From contig NZ_BMXQ01000001.1 in NCBI RefSeq assembly GCF_014651835.1, positions 744,001-808,000 of the forward strand: a stretch of 64,000 nt of DNA. The letters are read 5' to 3'. The DNA is from Pigmentiphaga litoralis (GTDB lineage: Bacteria; Pseudomonadota; Gammaproteobacteria; Burkholderiales; Burkholderiaceae_B). The position numbers were made by a program, and so were the translations under genes. Position 1 is the first letter of the stretch, and every line of letters begins with the position of its first letter. The notes under the pieces were generated by a model that was not told the origin of the DNA, made no database searches, and was given only the letters and a program-made list of their open reading frames with translations. Shown here piece after piece: positions 1-9,404 of this stretch.

Positions 1-74
1 GTCTCCATGACCGGGCGCTGCGCATCGACAAAGCGCTGCAGGTCATACGGGTCGGCGGTGTGGGTAGCGGTCAT
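1..74 (-). CDS. DUF1810 family protein, N-terminal fragment
   Basis: Only the first 24 codons lie in the window; the gene runs off the left edge. The translated start (MTATHTADPYDLQRFVDAQ) has the DPYDLQRFVDAQ opening typical of DUF1810 proteins, small cytoplasmic proteins of unknown function. Its ATG overlaps the stop codon of the DUF72 gene (positions 71-74 read ATGA on the minus strand), so the two are probably translationally coupled. Family membership rests on this short segment alone. Confidence 0.6.
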   Translation of the reverse strand, partial: MTATHTADPYDLQRFVDAQRPVME

Positions 75-997
75 GCGATTTCCTCGATGGATGGGGCGTG
101 GGTGTCGATGCCGGGCGCGGCGCCGTTGGCCGCCAGCCTGTCCATCAGGCGGCGGGCATCGTAGGGCGCCTGCACTTTCTTGTCGTTGTCGAAATAACAG
201 TAGACGTCACGGCCGCTGACGCGGCGTGTGGCTTTCGGCCCGATACGCACCGGGTCGTCGGGCTCCTGGCCCGCGCCCCAGGCCGCCAGCTTCTCTGCCC
301 ATCGGTCAAGCGCTTCATCGCGATACGCGCCGCCATACAGGGTTTCCGTCCCATGCAGACGCAGGTACAGGAAATCCGTGGTCACGTCTTCGGCATAGGG
401 CCAGTCGGCCACCGCGTCGGAGATGACCCATGCCACGTGATGGCGCCTCAACAGACGCATGAAGGCCGGGTTGAGAAAACTCGGGTGACGCACTTCGATG
501 GCGTGACGAAGGCGTCGGCGTGGCATGGGTTCGAGCCAAGGCACTTTCACCCGCGTATCGTGCCGGTGGGCAAAGGCCAGCGCTTCATCCGTATCAGTCG
601 GGAGCAACTGCAGGAAGCTGTCGAAGGCGGCGGCATCGAAGGGGTAGGTCGGCGGAAACTGCCACAGGATCGGCCCAAGCTTGGCGCCAAGCCGCAGCAG
701 GCCGGATGCAAAAAAGTTGGCAGTCGCAACGATCGCCTTGTCGTCCCGGAACCGCAGCATGTGCGTCAGGTAGCGGGGGCCCTTGACCGCAAAGATGAAG
801 TCGTCGGGCGTCTCGTCATGCCAGGTCGCGTAACTGGCCGGGCTCTGCAGGGAATAGTGCGACCCGTTGATCTCTATGGTGGGCACATGGCGGGACGCAA
901 ACGCCAGTTCCCGGCGCTGGACAAGGCCAGGCGGATAGAACACCCCACGCCATCCACCATAGCGCCATCCCGATAGACCGACACGTATTCTCGCCAT
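71..997 (-). CDS. DUF72 (YecE-like) family protein
   Basis: A 308-residue cytoplasmic protein of the DUF72/YecE family, TIM-barrel-like proteins of unknown biochemical function. It shows the family's N-terminal GLSGWRYGGWRGVFYPPGL segment, an EINGSHYSLQ motif near residue 43, and a C-terminal DVYCYFDNDKKVQAP segment equivalent to the usual YVYFNNDxxGxAP. The ATG at 995-997 has an AAGGA ribosome-binding sequence just upstream. It is followed with a 4-nt overlap by a DUF1810 gene. The length fits the larger members of the family. No function can be proposed from context. Confidence 0.85.
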   Translation of the reverse strand: MARIRVGLSGWRYGGWRGVFYPPGLVQRRELAFASRHVPTIEINGSHYSLQSPASYATWHDETPDDFIFAVKGPRYLTHMLRFRDDKAIVATANFFASGLLRLGAKLGPILWQFPPTYPFDAAAFDSFLQLLPTDTDEALAFAHRHDTRVKVPWLEPMPRRRLRHAIEVRHPSFLNPAFMRLLRRHHVAWVISDAVADWPYAEDVTTDFLYLRLHGTETLYGGAYRDEALDRWAEKLAAWGAGQEPDDPVRIGPKATRRVSGRDVYCYFDNDKKVQAPYDARRLMDRLAANGAAPGIDTHAPSIEEIA

Positions 998-1229
998 GTG
1001 AATTCCTTGTCAGATTCCGCATGAGCAGCAACTTGCGCGCCGCACCCATAACCTCGAGGGAAACCATGCTGAGCATGCGTGTCACTGTGTGTAAGTGAAG
1101 TGGGCAACTCGCAAGCTTGGAAATAGGGTGCTCTTCCAGGCCCGAATTGGTCTCATATGTGTGAGAATTCGTGAATCGTTTACCCGCGCGCCTGTTGAAT
1201 TACAGGTATGCGCATTGCCGAGATGCTCG

Positions 1230-4200
1230 ATGACCCCAGGCAGCGCCAGCCTTGCCGAGACTGCAGAGCAACCGCGGATTGTTGCCCCCAGCGGCCGGCC
1301 GTTTCGTGTCGCAGGTGTCGCCGCGTCCGTCCTTGGCCTGCATGCGCTGGCAGGCTTCCTGCACGCGCTCCCTTCCGATACCGATTTCTGTGTGGTCGTC
1401 GTGCTCGACGTGCCGGCCGAATGGGAGGGGGAGCCTGGCGTCGATACGCTTAGGGCCTTGACCGCATTGCCCATCGAGCTGGTATCGGAAAGCCGTCAGT
1501 TCGAAGCGGGCCGCGTGCTGCTGGTGCCCACCGATAGCGTCGGTACGCTGACCTCCACCACGTTGCACGTTCGGCCGGTGGCTCGCACACGCAGGCGCCG
1601 CGTGGCGGTCGATCTGCTGTTCCGCAACCTGGCCTCGGTGTTCGGCGATCAGGCCATTGGCGTGCTGCTCGCGGGTGAGGGCAATGATGGGGCGGCTGGA
1701 CTGGCGCACATCCGGCATGTAGGCGGCCTGACGTTGGCGCAAGCCCCTTTCGAAGCGGGCTGCGACGAGATGCCACGCCATGCGATTGTCGCGGGCGCGG
1801 TCGACATCGTGCTGCCCGCCGCAGAATTGCCGGCATCGATGCAGCGGTTTGCCTCGGCCGCCCCCGGCATTCTGTTGCCTGCCGCTGTTCGCAGCGACGG
1901 GGGGCGGAACGACGGGGCGAATCGCGATGGTGCGCGTGATGCCGCAAGTGACGCCTCGCGCGCGCCAGCAACGGCGTTTCCACTGCCGGGCTATCGCGAA
2001 ATCCTGCGCACGGTCACGCAACGGACCGGCCGCGATTTCAGCCACTATCGGACGGCTGCCGTGCTGCGGCGTATCCAGCGGCGCGCCCGCCTGCATGGCG
2101 TGACAGACCTGGCTTCTTACGCGCGCGTGCTGGATACCGAATCGGAAGAGGCCGCCGCGCTGGCGCACGATATCCAGTCGACGGGCACCGGGTTTTTCCG
2201 CGACCCGGCCGCGTATGCCGTGCTCGAATCGACCGCGCTGCGCGGGCTGACCAATATGCTGCGCGCGGCGCCCGACATGACGCTAAGGGCATGGTGCGTC
2301 GGCTGCTCGACCGGTGAAGAAACCTATTCGCTGGCCATTGCCCTGGCAGATGCCGCGGGCACCGATGCGTCCGATCGGCTGCGCATTTTTGCAAGCGACG
2401 GGGACCCGGCATCGATCGCGACGGCGCGTGCGGCAACCTATCCCTTGTCGGTCGCTGCCGATCTGGGTCGCTCGCGGCTGCGGCGTTTTCTGCACGAGCA
2501 GGGCGACAAGTATCAAGTCAAGAAAGTCGTGCGTGAACTCGTGGTGTTTGCCGTGCACGATATCTTTCGCGACCCTCCGTTCGCCGGCCTGCATCTGATT
2601 GTTTGCCGATCGCTGCTGTCCGAGCTCAAGGAAGCCGCGCGTGATGCGCTGCTGCGCTCCTTCCACCGGTCGCTCGTGCCCGAAGGCTATCTGTTCGTGG
2701 GACCCGACGGCGTAGGTGAGACCGGCGAAGCCTGGTTTCGTCCTGTCGACGGCACGCATGGTCTGTACCGCGCGCGCGTGAACGTGCCCGGTCAGCGGTC
2801 CCCGACGCTGGCGCTGGTGAACGCACGCGTGAACCCTCTTGAATCGGTCGCCGACGCAACCGAAGGCGCGCGCAAGGTCGTGTACGCCGAAGTGCATCGG
2901 CGCGCCATCGAACGTTACTCGCCCCCCAGCGTGGTCGTCACCGCCGACTACGAGGTCGTCCACAAGTCGGCCGGCGCGGGACGCTATCTGCGCGACGCCG
3001 ACGCCGACGCCGAAGCCGGTCCGCGGCACCTGCTCGCCATGGTGAGCGCGTCGCTGCGCCGCGAACTGATCCAGGCGCTGACCCGCGTCGTCGCGACCGG
3101 GCAGCCCGCGCAATCGCGGCGGGTAGCGCTGGGCGATGATGCGCCCGGCCTGGTGGTCCGCGTCACGGTCCGTCCCTTCCACGATGACCAGAGCCGCCAG
3201 GATCTGCTGCTTGTCGTCTTCCATGAAGTGGCGGATGCGGCTCCTGCGGCGCCCAGCGGCGCTGTCGTGTCGCTCAAACGGGCGGACGGCGTTGCCGCGC
3301 TGGAAGCCGAGATCGCGCAGCTGCAGGAACGGCTGGCCGACGAATCGCGCCGTGCCCGCCGGTCCAACGAACGGCTGCTCATGTCCAATGAGGCGCTGGA
3401 AGCGGCCAACGACGAGCTGCGGATGTCGACGGCCGCTTTGGTCGCGGGCAAGGACAAGCTTCATGCCATCAACGAAGAGTTGACCACGGTGAACGTGGCG
3501 TTGCGGGAAGCCGCCGACGAAACGTCCGACATCCATGACGATTTGCAGAACCTGATCCGGTCCAGCGACCTGTCGGCCGTCCGGGTCGACCGGTCGCTGG
3601 CCGTCCAATGGTTCACGCCGCATGCGCGGCGCATCATGGACGTGGCGCTGTCGGACCGGGGTCGGCCGCTCGTGCAGATGAGCCATCGGCTGCAGTATCC
3701 GGAGCTGGTGGCCGACGTCGCCCGCACCGTGGCATCGACATCCCGCATCGAGCGCGAAGTCCGCAGCACCGACGGTTCATGGTTCCTGACGCGGGTGGTG
3801 CCTTACCGTACCTTCAACAACCAGGTCGATGGCGCGGTGATCATCTTTGTCGATATCACCGAGCGCCGCCTGGTCGAGGCCCGGGTCAGCGCAGCGCAGG
3901 CGCGGATGCGGCTGGTTGCGGAGACCACGCAGGAATATGCATTCATCGCCATGAACGAGGCGGGCATCATCACCAGCTGGAACGTGGGCGCCGAACGGAT
4001 CTTCGGTTTCACCGCCGCCGAGATGCATGGCAAGCCCTACGGATCGATCTTTACGCGGGATGAACAGGAACTGCAGATCCCTGAGCGCGAGCTGTCGCAG
4101 GCCAGCCGCACCGGTCATTCATCCGACGATCGCTGGCGCTATCGCAAGGATGGCAGCCGCTTTTATTGCAGCGGTGTGCTGTACCCGCTGACCGGGCAGG

Positions 4201-5402
4201 GCGTGCCGGGCTTCGCCAAGATTTCGCGCGACCTGACCATCCAACATCGAGAGCAGACTGCGCGCGAACAGGCGTTGCAGCGCACCCTGGCGTCCAATGA
4301 AATGAAGGACGTGTTCTTCGCAATGATGTCGCACGAATTGCGGCACCCGCTGAACCTGATCCAGCTCAACATGGAATTGCTGGGACGCGGCCCCGACGTG
4401 ATGGGCGTGCCCACGGCGGGCCGCGCGGTGGATGCCGTGAAACGGGCCGTGCGGGATCAGGCGCGCATCATTGACGAGCTGCTGGATATTGCACGGATTT
4501 CGACGGGCAAACTCAAGATCACGTGCACGCCGGTCGACTTTGCCGCGTTGGTGGCGCGCTGCGTCAGCGCGGTATCGGCCGACGCGTCGTCCAAAGGCAT
4601 TCTGATCTCGGTATCGGGCATCAACGCACCGCTGGTGCTGTCGGCCGATCGCACGCGGATCGAACAAGCCGTCGGCAACCTCCTTGCCAATGCCATCAAG
4701 TTCACGCCTCGCGGCGGCCACGTTTTTGTCACGTTGGTTGACGATGGCAACGAAGCCCGGCTCGACATTGCGGATACCGGCATCGGTATTCCGCCAGAAA
4801 GCGTCGATTCCATCTTTACGTTGTTGAGTCAGCTTGACCCGCAGCATGCCACGCGAACAACGTCTGGGCTGGGAGTCGGGCTGGCGCTGTCGCGGCACTT
4901 TGTCGAAGCTCACAGCGGACGGTTGCAGGTGCGGTCCGACGGGCCAGGCAAAGGCGCCACCTTCACGATCCGGTTGCGGCTGTCCGAAGACCCGGTGGCG
5001 CTTGAGGCTGCCGCCACGCATGCGCTGCAACGGCTGCAGGGCGTGCGGATCGTGCTGGCCGAGGACTCGCGCGACGCCCTCGAGGCATTGAGCCTGTTGC
5101 TGGAAGACGAAGGCGCGAAGGTCCTGGCCGCCACCACCGGACAAGCGGCGCTCGACCTGCTGCAGAACGATGATATCGACGTCCTGATCGCCGATATCCG
5201 GATGCCCGGCATGGATGGCACCGAACTCATCCGCAGGTTGAGGAAGGCGCCGCGCAACGCAGGCATCCCGGCGATCGCGATGACGGGTCTGGGCGCGCAT
5301 GGCAGTGCCGAGCCGGGCACGCTGGAAGGCTTTGACGCCTGGCTCTGCAAGCCAGTGTCGGTGGATCGGGTGGTTGCGGCGGTGCTGGAACACTTGCAGT
5401 AG
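1230..5402 (+). CDS. CheB/CheR-PAS-histidine kinase-response regulator hybrid
   Basis: A 1390-residue multidomain signalling protein. In order: CheB-like methylesterase domain (about 25-205), CheR-like methyltransferase (about 250-510, with the SAM-binding GCSTGEE near 358), a PAS-like region (560-670), a coiled coil (690-770), two PAS domains (770-880, 890-1003), HisKA with phospho-accepting His about 1035 (SHELRHP), HATPase with a G box GIGIP, and a C-terminal receiver with Asp about 1322 (IADIRMPGMDG). The CheB site keeps Ser33 (AASVLG) and Asp153 (GNDG), but the usual catalytic His is Leu59. The CheR motif normally reading CRNLLIY is CRSLLSE. Both domains may therefore be sensory rather than enzymatic, with output through the kinase and receiver. 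The start is uncertain: an upstream in-frame ATG at 1095 adds 45 poorly conserved residues. Confidence 0.88.
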   Translation: MTPGSASLAETAEQPRIVAPSGRPFRVAGVAASVLGLHALAGFLHALPSDTDFCVVVVLDVPAEWEGEPGVDTLRALTALPIELVSESRQFEAGRVLLVPTDSVGTLTSTTLHVRPVARTRRRRVAVDLLFRNLASVFGDQAIGVLLAGEGNDGAAGLAHIRHVGGLTLAQAPFEAGCDEMPRHAIVAGAVDIVLPAAELPASMQRFASAAPGILLPAAVRSDGGRNDGANRDGARDAASDASRAPATAFPLPGYREILRTVTQRTGRDFSHYRTAAVLRRIQRRARLHGVTDLASYARVLDTESEEAAALAHDIQSTGTGFFRDPAAYAVLESTALRGLTNMLRAAPDMTLRAWCVGCSTGEETYSLAIALADAAGTDASDRLRIFASDGDPASIATARAATYPLSVAADLGRSRLRRFLHEQGDKYQVKKVVRELVVFAVHDIFRDPPFAGLHLIVCRSLLSELKEAARDALLRSFHRSLVPEGYLFVGPDGVGETGEAWFRPVDGTHGLYRARVNVPGQRSPTLALVNARVNPLESVADATEGARKVVYAEVHRRAIERYSPPSVVVTADYEVVHKSAGAGRYLRDADADAEAGPRHLLAMVSASLRRELIQALTRVVATGQPAQSRRVALGDDAPGLVVRVTVRPFHDDQSRQDLLLVVFHEVADAAPAAPSGAVVSLKRADGVAALEAEIAQLQERLADESRRARRSNERLLMSNEALEAANDELRMSTAALVAGKDKLHAINEELTTVNVALREAADETSDIHDDLQNLIRSSDLSAVRVDRSLAVQWFTPHARRIMDVALSDRGRPLVQMSHRLQYPELVADVARTVASTSRIEREVRSTDGSWFLTRVVPYRTFNNQVDGAVIIFVDITERRLVEARVSAAQARMRLVAETTQEYAFIAMNEAGIITSWNVGAERIFGFTAAEMHGKPYGSIFTRDEQELQIPERELSQASRTGHSSDDRWRYRKDGSRFYCSGVLYPLTGQGVPGFAKISRDLTIQHREQTAREQALQRTLASNEMKDVFFAMMSHELRHPLNLIQLNMELLGRGPDVMGVPTAGRAVDAVKRAVRDQARIIDELLDIARISTGKLKITCTPVDFAALVARCVSAVSADASSKGILISVSGINAPLVLSADRTRIEQAVGNLLANAIKFTPRGGHVFVTLVDDGNEARLDIADTGIGIPPESVDSIFTLLSQLDPQHATRTTSGLGVGLALSRHFVEAHSGRLQVRSDGPGKGATFTIRLRLSEDPVALEAAATHALQRLQGVRIVLAEDSRDALEALSLLLEDEGAKVLAATTGQAALDLLQNDDIDVLIADIRMPGMDGTELIRRLRKAPRNAGIPAIAMTGLGAHGSAEPGTLEGFDAWLCKPVSVDRVVAAVLEHLQ

Positions 5403-5489
5403 CGGCTGGGCCGGACGGCGCGGGGCGTAAGCACCAGACGGTATGAATGTTGCTGACCGTGACCGTCAGTCATCCAGAGGGAGGACACC

Positions 5490-5882
5490 ATGAAGGTGCT
5501 CCGCATGCTTGCCAACGGCGCCTTGGCCGCCACCCCCCTTGCCATCATGGCGTTCTCTGTCGTACCGGTGTCGGCTGCCGCTGCCGCCTCGTCGGCCCAA
5601 CACGGGCCGTCGCACCACGGGTCGTCCGACCCCGGGTCCGGTGTCAACGGCAGCAGCGGGATCATGGGCCAGACGCCCGAGCCGCCCGCCGCCACGTCCG
5701 CGCCGCGGCGTCCCATGCCCACACCCCGCACTGACGCAGATCCGGCCAATCGTCCGCAATCGGGGGCGACCATGACCAATCCGGCCAACACCGCGAATTC
5801 TTCATCGGCCAAGCCGGCGTCGGGCACTGGCAACCCCGCCACTACCCCTCGCGATACCCCTGCATCTTCGCCCACGCGTTAA
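5490..5882 (+). CDS. Secreted low-complexity protein
   Basis: A 130-residue protein with an obvious signal peptide (MKVLRMLANGALAATPLAIM, probable cleavage after VSAAAAA) and a mature part rich in Ser, Pro, Thr, Ala, Gly and Asn with no recognisable domain. A good GGGAGGA ribosome-binding sequence lies 6 nt before the ATG, which supports translation. It is 87 nt after the hybrid kinase gene and 80 nt before the dehydrogenase operon. It may be periplasmic or a cell-surface linker-like protein. I do not recognise it. Confidence 0.6.
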   Translation: MKVLRMLANGALAATPLAIMAFSVVPVSAAAAASSAQHGPSHHGSSDPGSGVNGSSGIMGQTPEPPAATSAPRRPMPTPRTDADPANRPQSGATMTNPANTANSSSAKPASGTGNPATTPRDTPASSPTR

Positions 5883-5961
5883 GCGTGCGCCTTGCGCCGG
5901 CGCGCCCGGGAGGCGCGCCGGGTCATTGGCGGCAGCGCCCGCCGCTTCCGAGGAGCCATGT

Positions 5962-6732
5962 TTGGAACACCCCCTTCGATTCACGCGCCGCGAGGTCCTG
6001 AAGGCCTTGCTCGCAGGCGGTCCGGCCGCGGCCGCCGCAGGCTTGCCGGCGGCATCGTCCGCCGCCCAGGCGCCCGCCAATGGCGCTGCCGCGGCGTCCG
6101 CTGCGGACGCCAGACCCGCCGCCGCCACGACCCCTTACGTCTGGCGCTTCTTCAATGCCAAGGAAGTCCGCGCGGTCGAAGCCGCGATCGACCGGCTGAT
6201 CCCGACCGACGGGCTGGGACCCGGGGCCAAAGACGCCGGGGTGGCCGTGTTCCTGGACCAGCAACTGGCGGGCGCGTGGGGCAGCGGAGACCACTTCTAC
6301 AAGCAGGGGCCGTTTATCGCCGGCAAACCGCAGCAGGGCTACCAGTTGTCGTTCACGCCCGCGCAGATGTTCCGCGCCGGTCTGGCAAGCCTGGACCAGG
6401 CCGCGTCGGGCAGCGGGAAGGGCGCCTTTGCCGACCTGGACGCCGGCGCGCAGGACCAGTTGCTCAAGCGCATGCAGGCAGGCGAGATCCCATCGACGCC
6501 CCTGCCGTCGGCCGTCTTCTTCGCGGCCTTGCTCGACGCCACCATGGAAGGCTATTTCGCCGATCCGGTGTATGGCGGCAACCGCGACATGGCGTCGTGG
6601 AAGCTGGTGGGCTTTCCGGGTGCCTACGCGAGCTACATGAGCGACGTCGAGCGCCACGGCGTGGCCTGGACCCGCCCCCCGATATCGATTGCGGACGCCG
6701 CGCACGGTGGCCACGGAGGACACATGCGTTGA
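5962..6732 (+). CDS. Gluconate 2-dehydrogenase subunit 3 (gamma) family protein, Tat-exported
   Basis: A 256-residue small subunit of a membrane-associated GMC dehydrogenase complex. The N-terminus carries a twin-arginine signal (FTRREVLKALLAGG) followed by an Ala-rich stretch. The subunit-3 domain spans about 65-240 (FFNAKEVRAVEAAIDRLIP; DPVYGGNRDMASWKLVGFPGA). In this family the subunit escorts the flavoprotein to the periplasm by the Tat route. I chose TTG at 5962 because AGGAG lies 6 nt upstream and it places the RR motif at residues 8-9; an in-frame TTG at 5926 is also possible. The C-terminus is His/Gly-rich (HGGHGGHMR). The stop overlaps the start of the flavoprotein gene. Confidence 0.82.
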   Translation: MEHPLRFTRREVLKALLAGGPAAAAAGLPAASSAAQAPANGAAAASAADARPAAATTPYVWRFFNAKEVRAVEAAIDRLIPTDGLGPGAKDAGVAVFLDQQLAGAWGSGDHFYKQGPFIAGKPQQGYQLSFTPAQMFRAGLASLDQAASGSGKGAFADLDAGAQDQLLKRMQAGEIPSTPLPSAVFFAALLDATMEGYFADPVYGGNRDMASWKLVGFPGAYASYMSDVERHGVAWTRPPISIADAAHGGHGGHMR

Positions 6733-8501
6733 GCAAGACGCTGCCAGCCAAGGATGTGGTGATCGTGGGAGGAGGGTGGACCGGGTCCATCATCGGCAAG
6801 GAACTGGCGGCCAACGGCCAGAGCGTGGTGGTGCTGGAACGCGGACAGCCGCGCTGGCCATCGCCCGACTTCCAGGCGCCGACCGTGCACGACGAGCTCA
6901 AATACACGCGCCGCCACGAGCTGCACCAGAACACCGCGGTCGAAACCTTCACGTTTCGCAATACGCCCAGCGAGCAGGCGCTGCCCATGCGCCGCTGGCA
7001 GTTCGCCTTTCCCGCAACGCATGTGGGCGGCGCCGGCAATCACTGGTCGGGCGCGTATTACCGCTTCGACGAAACCGAGTTCAAGTTCCGCAGTCACTAC
7101 ACGGAAAAGTACGGCGCCAAGATAATCTCGCCGGACATCACGCCGCAGGACTGGCCTCTGACCTATGACGAACTGGAGCCCTATTACGATCGCTTCGATT
7201 ACCTGATCGGGGCATCGGGCTACGCGGGCAACCTCAACAAGAAGCTGCAGCCCAACGGCAATCCTTTTGATCCGTGGCGCTCGCGCCAGTATCCGAATCC
7301 GCCGCTGAAAGTGCCGTATGCATCGGCCCTGTTCGGCGAAGCGGCGGCCAAGATGGGCTATCACCCCTATGTGCAGCCGTCCGCGCTGGTCAGCCGTCCC
7401 TACAAGAATACGGAAGGGCTGAACATGAACGCCTGCGTGTACTGCGGCTTCTGTTCGAACTACGGGTGCGAGCATTTTGCGAAGGCGTCGCCACAGGTGT
7501 GTGTGCTGCCGGCGGCGATGAAGCTGTCGAACTTCGAATTGCGGGCCAACGCCCACGTGTTGCGCGTCGAGCTGACGCCCGACAAGAAAAAGGCGCGCGG
7601 CGTGACCTATGTGGATGCATCGGGCGAAGAATGTTTCCAGCCGGCCGAGATGGTGTTCCTGTGTGCCTTCGGCATCCACAATGTGCGGCTGTTGCTGCTG
7701 TCGGGCATCGGCAAGCCCTACGATCCGGCCACCCGCGAAGGCGCCGTGGGCCGCGCTTATACGCACCAGACCACGTCCAGCGTGAATCTGTTCTTTGGTG
7801 AGAAGGTCAACATCAATCCCTTCATGGGCGCCGGGGCGGCCGCCGTGACCATGGATGACTTCAATTCCGACAACTTCGATCACGGACCGCTGGGCTTCGT
7901 GGGCGGCGGCTACATCCAGATCCAGGTGGTGGGTGGCGCGCCCATCGGCTACCGGCCGGTGCCCAAGGGGACGGCAGGGTGGGGTAGCGAATGGAAGCAG
8001 GCGGCCAAGCGCTACTACAACCATTCCATGCCCATCACGATCACCGGCGCGGCCATGTCCACGCCCACCGGTTACCTGAGCCTGGACCCGACCTACAAGG
8101 ATGCCTGGGGCCTGCCGCTGCTGCGCATCACGTATGAGTTCCCGGACAACGACATCAAGATGTCGGCGTTCCTGACCGACAAGGCATTCGAGATCGGCAA
8201 GGCGATTCGCGGCGTGACGCTGGCCGAGGCCAATCCCCGCGTGCGGCCCTATGGCGCAACCACCTACCAGTCGACCCACCTGACCGGCGGCGCACCCATC
8301 GGCAGCGATCCGGCCACCAGTGTGGTGAACCGGTATGGCCAGTGCTGGGACGTGCCGAATGTCTTCGTGACCGGCGCGGCCCTGTTCCCGCAGAACTCGG
8401 GCTACAACCCGACCGGCACTGTTGGCGCGATGGCCTACTGGACCGTCGACGCCGTCAAGAAGCAGTACCTGCCGCAACCCGGACCGCTGGTGAAGACATG
8501 A
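6729..8501 (+). CDS. GMC-family FAD dehydrogenase (gluconate 2-dehydrogenase alpha-like)
   Basis: A 590-residue flavoprotein catalytic subunit. The FAD-binding GGGWTGSIIG lies near residue 12, with ERGQPRWPSPDFQ after it. The GMC C-terminal motif is present (NSGYNPTGTVGAMAYW), as is a His in STHLTGGAPIG. A cysteine cluster C236-x2-C239-x2-C242-x4-C247 probably binds an Fe-S cluster, as in the related FAD-dependent sugar dehydrogenases. It should oxidise a sugar or sugar acid in the periplasm and pass electrons to the cytochrome encoded next. The substrate cannot be read from sequence. TTG at 6729 follows GGAGGA by 8 nt and overlaps the preceding stop (TTGA). The same frame is open further upstream to 5892 but that part is antiparallel noise over the gamma subunit. 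Confidence 0.87.
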   Translation: MSKTLPAKDVVIVGGGWTGSIIGKELAANGQSVVVLERGQPRWPSPDFQAPTVHDELKYTRRHELHQNTAVETFTFRNTPSEQALPMRRWQFAFPATHVGGAGNHWSGAYYRFDETEFKFRSHYTEKYGAKIISPDITPQDWPLTYDELEPYYDRFDYLIGASGYAGNLNKKLQPNGNPFDPWRSRQYPNPPLKVPYASALFGEAAAKMGYHPYVQPSALVSRPYKNTEGLNMNACVYCGFCSNYGCEHFAKASPQVCVLPAAMKLSNFELRANAHVLRVELTPDKKKARGVTYVDASGEECFQPAEMVFLCAFGIHNVRLLLLSGIGKPYDPATREGAVGRAYTHQTTSSVNLFFGEKVNINPFMGAGAAAVTMDDFNSDNFDHGPLGFVGGGYIQIQVVGGAPIGYRPVPKGTAGWGSEWKQAAKRYYNHSMPITITGAAMSTPTGYLSLDPTYKDAWGLPLLRITYEFPDNDIKMSAFLTDKAFEIGKAIRGVTLAEANPRVRPYGATTYQSTHLTGGAPIGSDPATSVVNRYGQCWDVPNVFVTGAALFPQNSGYNPTGTVGAMAYWTVDAVKKQYLPQPGPLVKT

Positions 8502-9361
8502 GCAATCCTCTCAAGCCGCTCGGCATTGGCGTTGGCAGTGCGCTGGCCGCGACCGCGGTCTTCGTGGGCATCATGCACCTGGGTTTCTCCACCAGCCTGA
8601 TCGACGGCAACCCGCGCGCGGGCGATGCGCCTGCCACGCCCGCCACGGCCGCGGCCAATGCGCCGGCTGGCTCGCCACCCCCGCCCGCGCCTGACCCGTC
8701 GGCCGCGCAGGCCAAACCCCCTGCGCCGCGCGAGCGCACCGGCACCGACTTCGTCGCTGCCAAAGCAAGGTGGGAAACGGCGCTGGACAAGGGGGGCGCG
8801 GCCGACCAGGGAGAAAAGATTGCAAGCGCAGGCAGCAGCACCGGCGCGGCAGCCTGTGTGACTTGCCATGGCGCGCAGGCGGCCACGGCGGGATCGTCGT
8901 TCCCGCGCCTGGCCGGACTGTCGGCCGAGTACATTGCCAAGCAGCTGACGGATTACCAGGACGGGGCGCGGGCGCATCCGATCATGTCGGGCATCGCCAA
9001 GACGCTGTCGGAAGCGGACATCGCGGCGGTCGCGACCTACTACGGCGCGCAGCCGGCGCCGGCCGCCAAGGCCGCCGCGCCGGGCGGCACGCCGTCGGCC
9101 GGCGCGCGCCTGCATACCGCAGGCGACATGGAGCGGGCCTTGCCTGCGTGCGCGAACTGCCATGGCATGGACGCGCGGGGCGCCGGACCCCTGATGCCGG
9201 GGCTGTTCGCGCAGCCCTCGGCCTACATCGCCGCGCAGCTCAATGCGTTTCGCGGCAACCAGCGCGCCAACGACGACCAGGGCGAGATGCGATCCTTTGC
9301 GTCTCGCCTGAGTGATGAGGACATTGCGTCGCTGGCCGACTACTATGGTTTGCAGCCCTAA
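8498..9361 (+). CDS. Membrane-anchored dihaem cytochrome c (c4-like)
   Basis: A 287-residue protein with an N-terminal hydrophobic anchor (about 8-30), a Pro/Ala-rich linker (45-80) and two class I cytochrome c domains with haem-binding motifs CVTCH (120-124) and CANCH (218-222). The two halves look like an internal duplication (each has a PLMPGL/FPRLAGL segment and ends in YYGAQP or YYGLQP). It overlaps the flavoprotein stop by 4 nt (ATGA). It is the likely electron acceptor of the dehydrogenase, passing electrons towards quinone or an oxidase. Classical gluconate dehydrogenase uses a trihaem cytochrome, so this dihaem partner is a variation. Confidence 0.85.
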   Translation: MSNPLKPLGIGVGSALAATAVFVGIMHLGFSTSLIDGNPRAGDAPATPATAAANAPAGSPPPPAPDPSAAQAKPPAPRERTGTDFVAAKARWETALDKGGAADQGEKIASAGSSTGAAACVTCHGAQAATAGSSFPRLAGLSAEYIAKQLTDYQDGARAHPIMSGIAKTLSEADIAAVATYYGAQPAPAAKAAAPGGTPSAGARLHTAGDMERALPACANCHGMDARGAGPLMPGLFAQPSAYIAAQLNAFRGNQRANDDQGEMRSFASRLSDEDIASLADYYGLQP

Positions 9362-9404
9362 GCTATTTTTTTGAACGAGGACAGTCTTGACGAGGAATGA
9401 CACC

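Noticed and set aside
5892-8501. A single 869-residue fusion protein starting at 5892
   Set aside because: The first 279 codons overlap the gamma subunit in another frame and have no family resemblance; the GMC gene has its own ribosome-binding sequence and TTG start at 6729.
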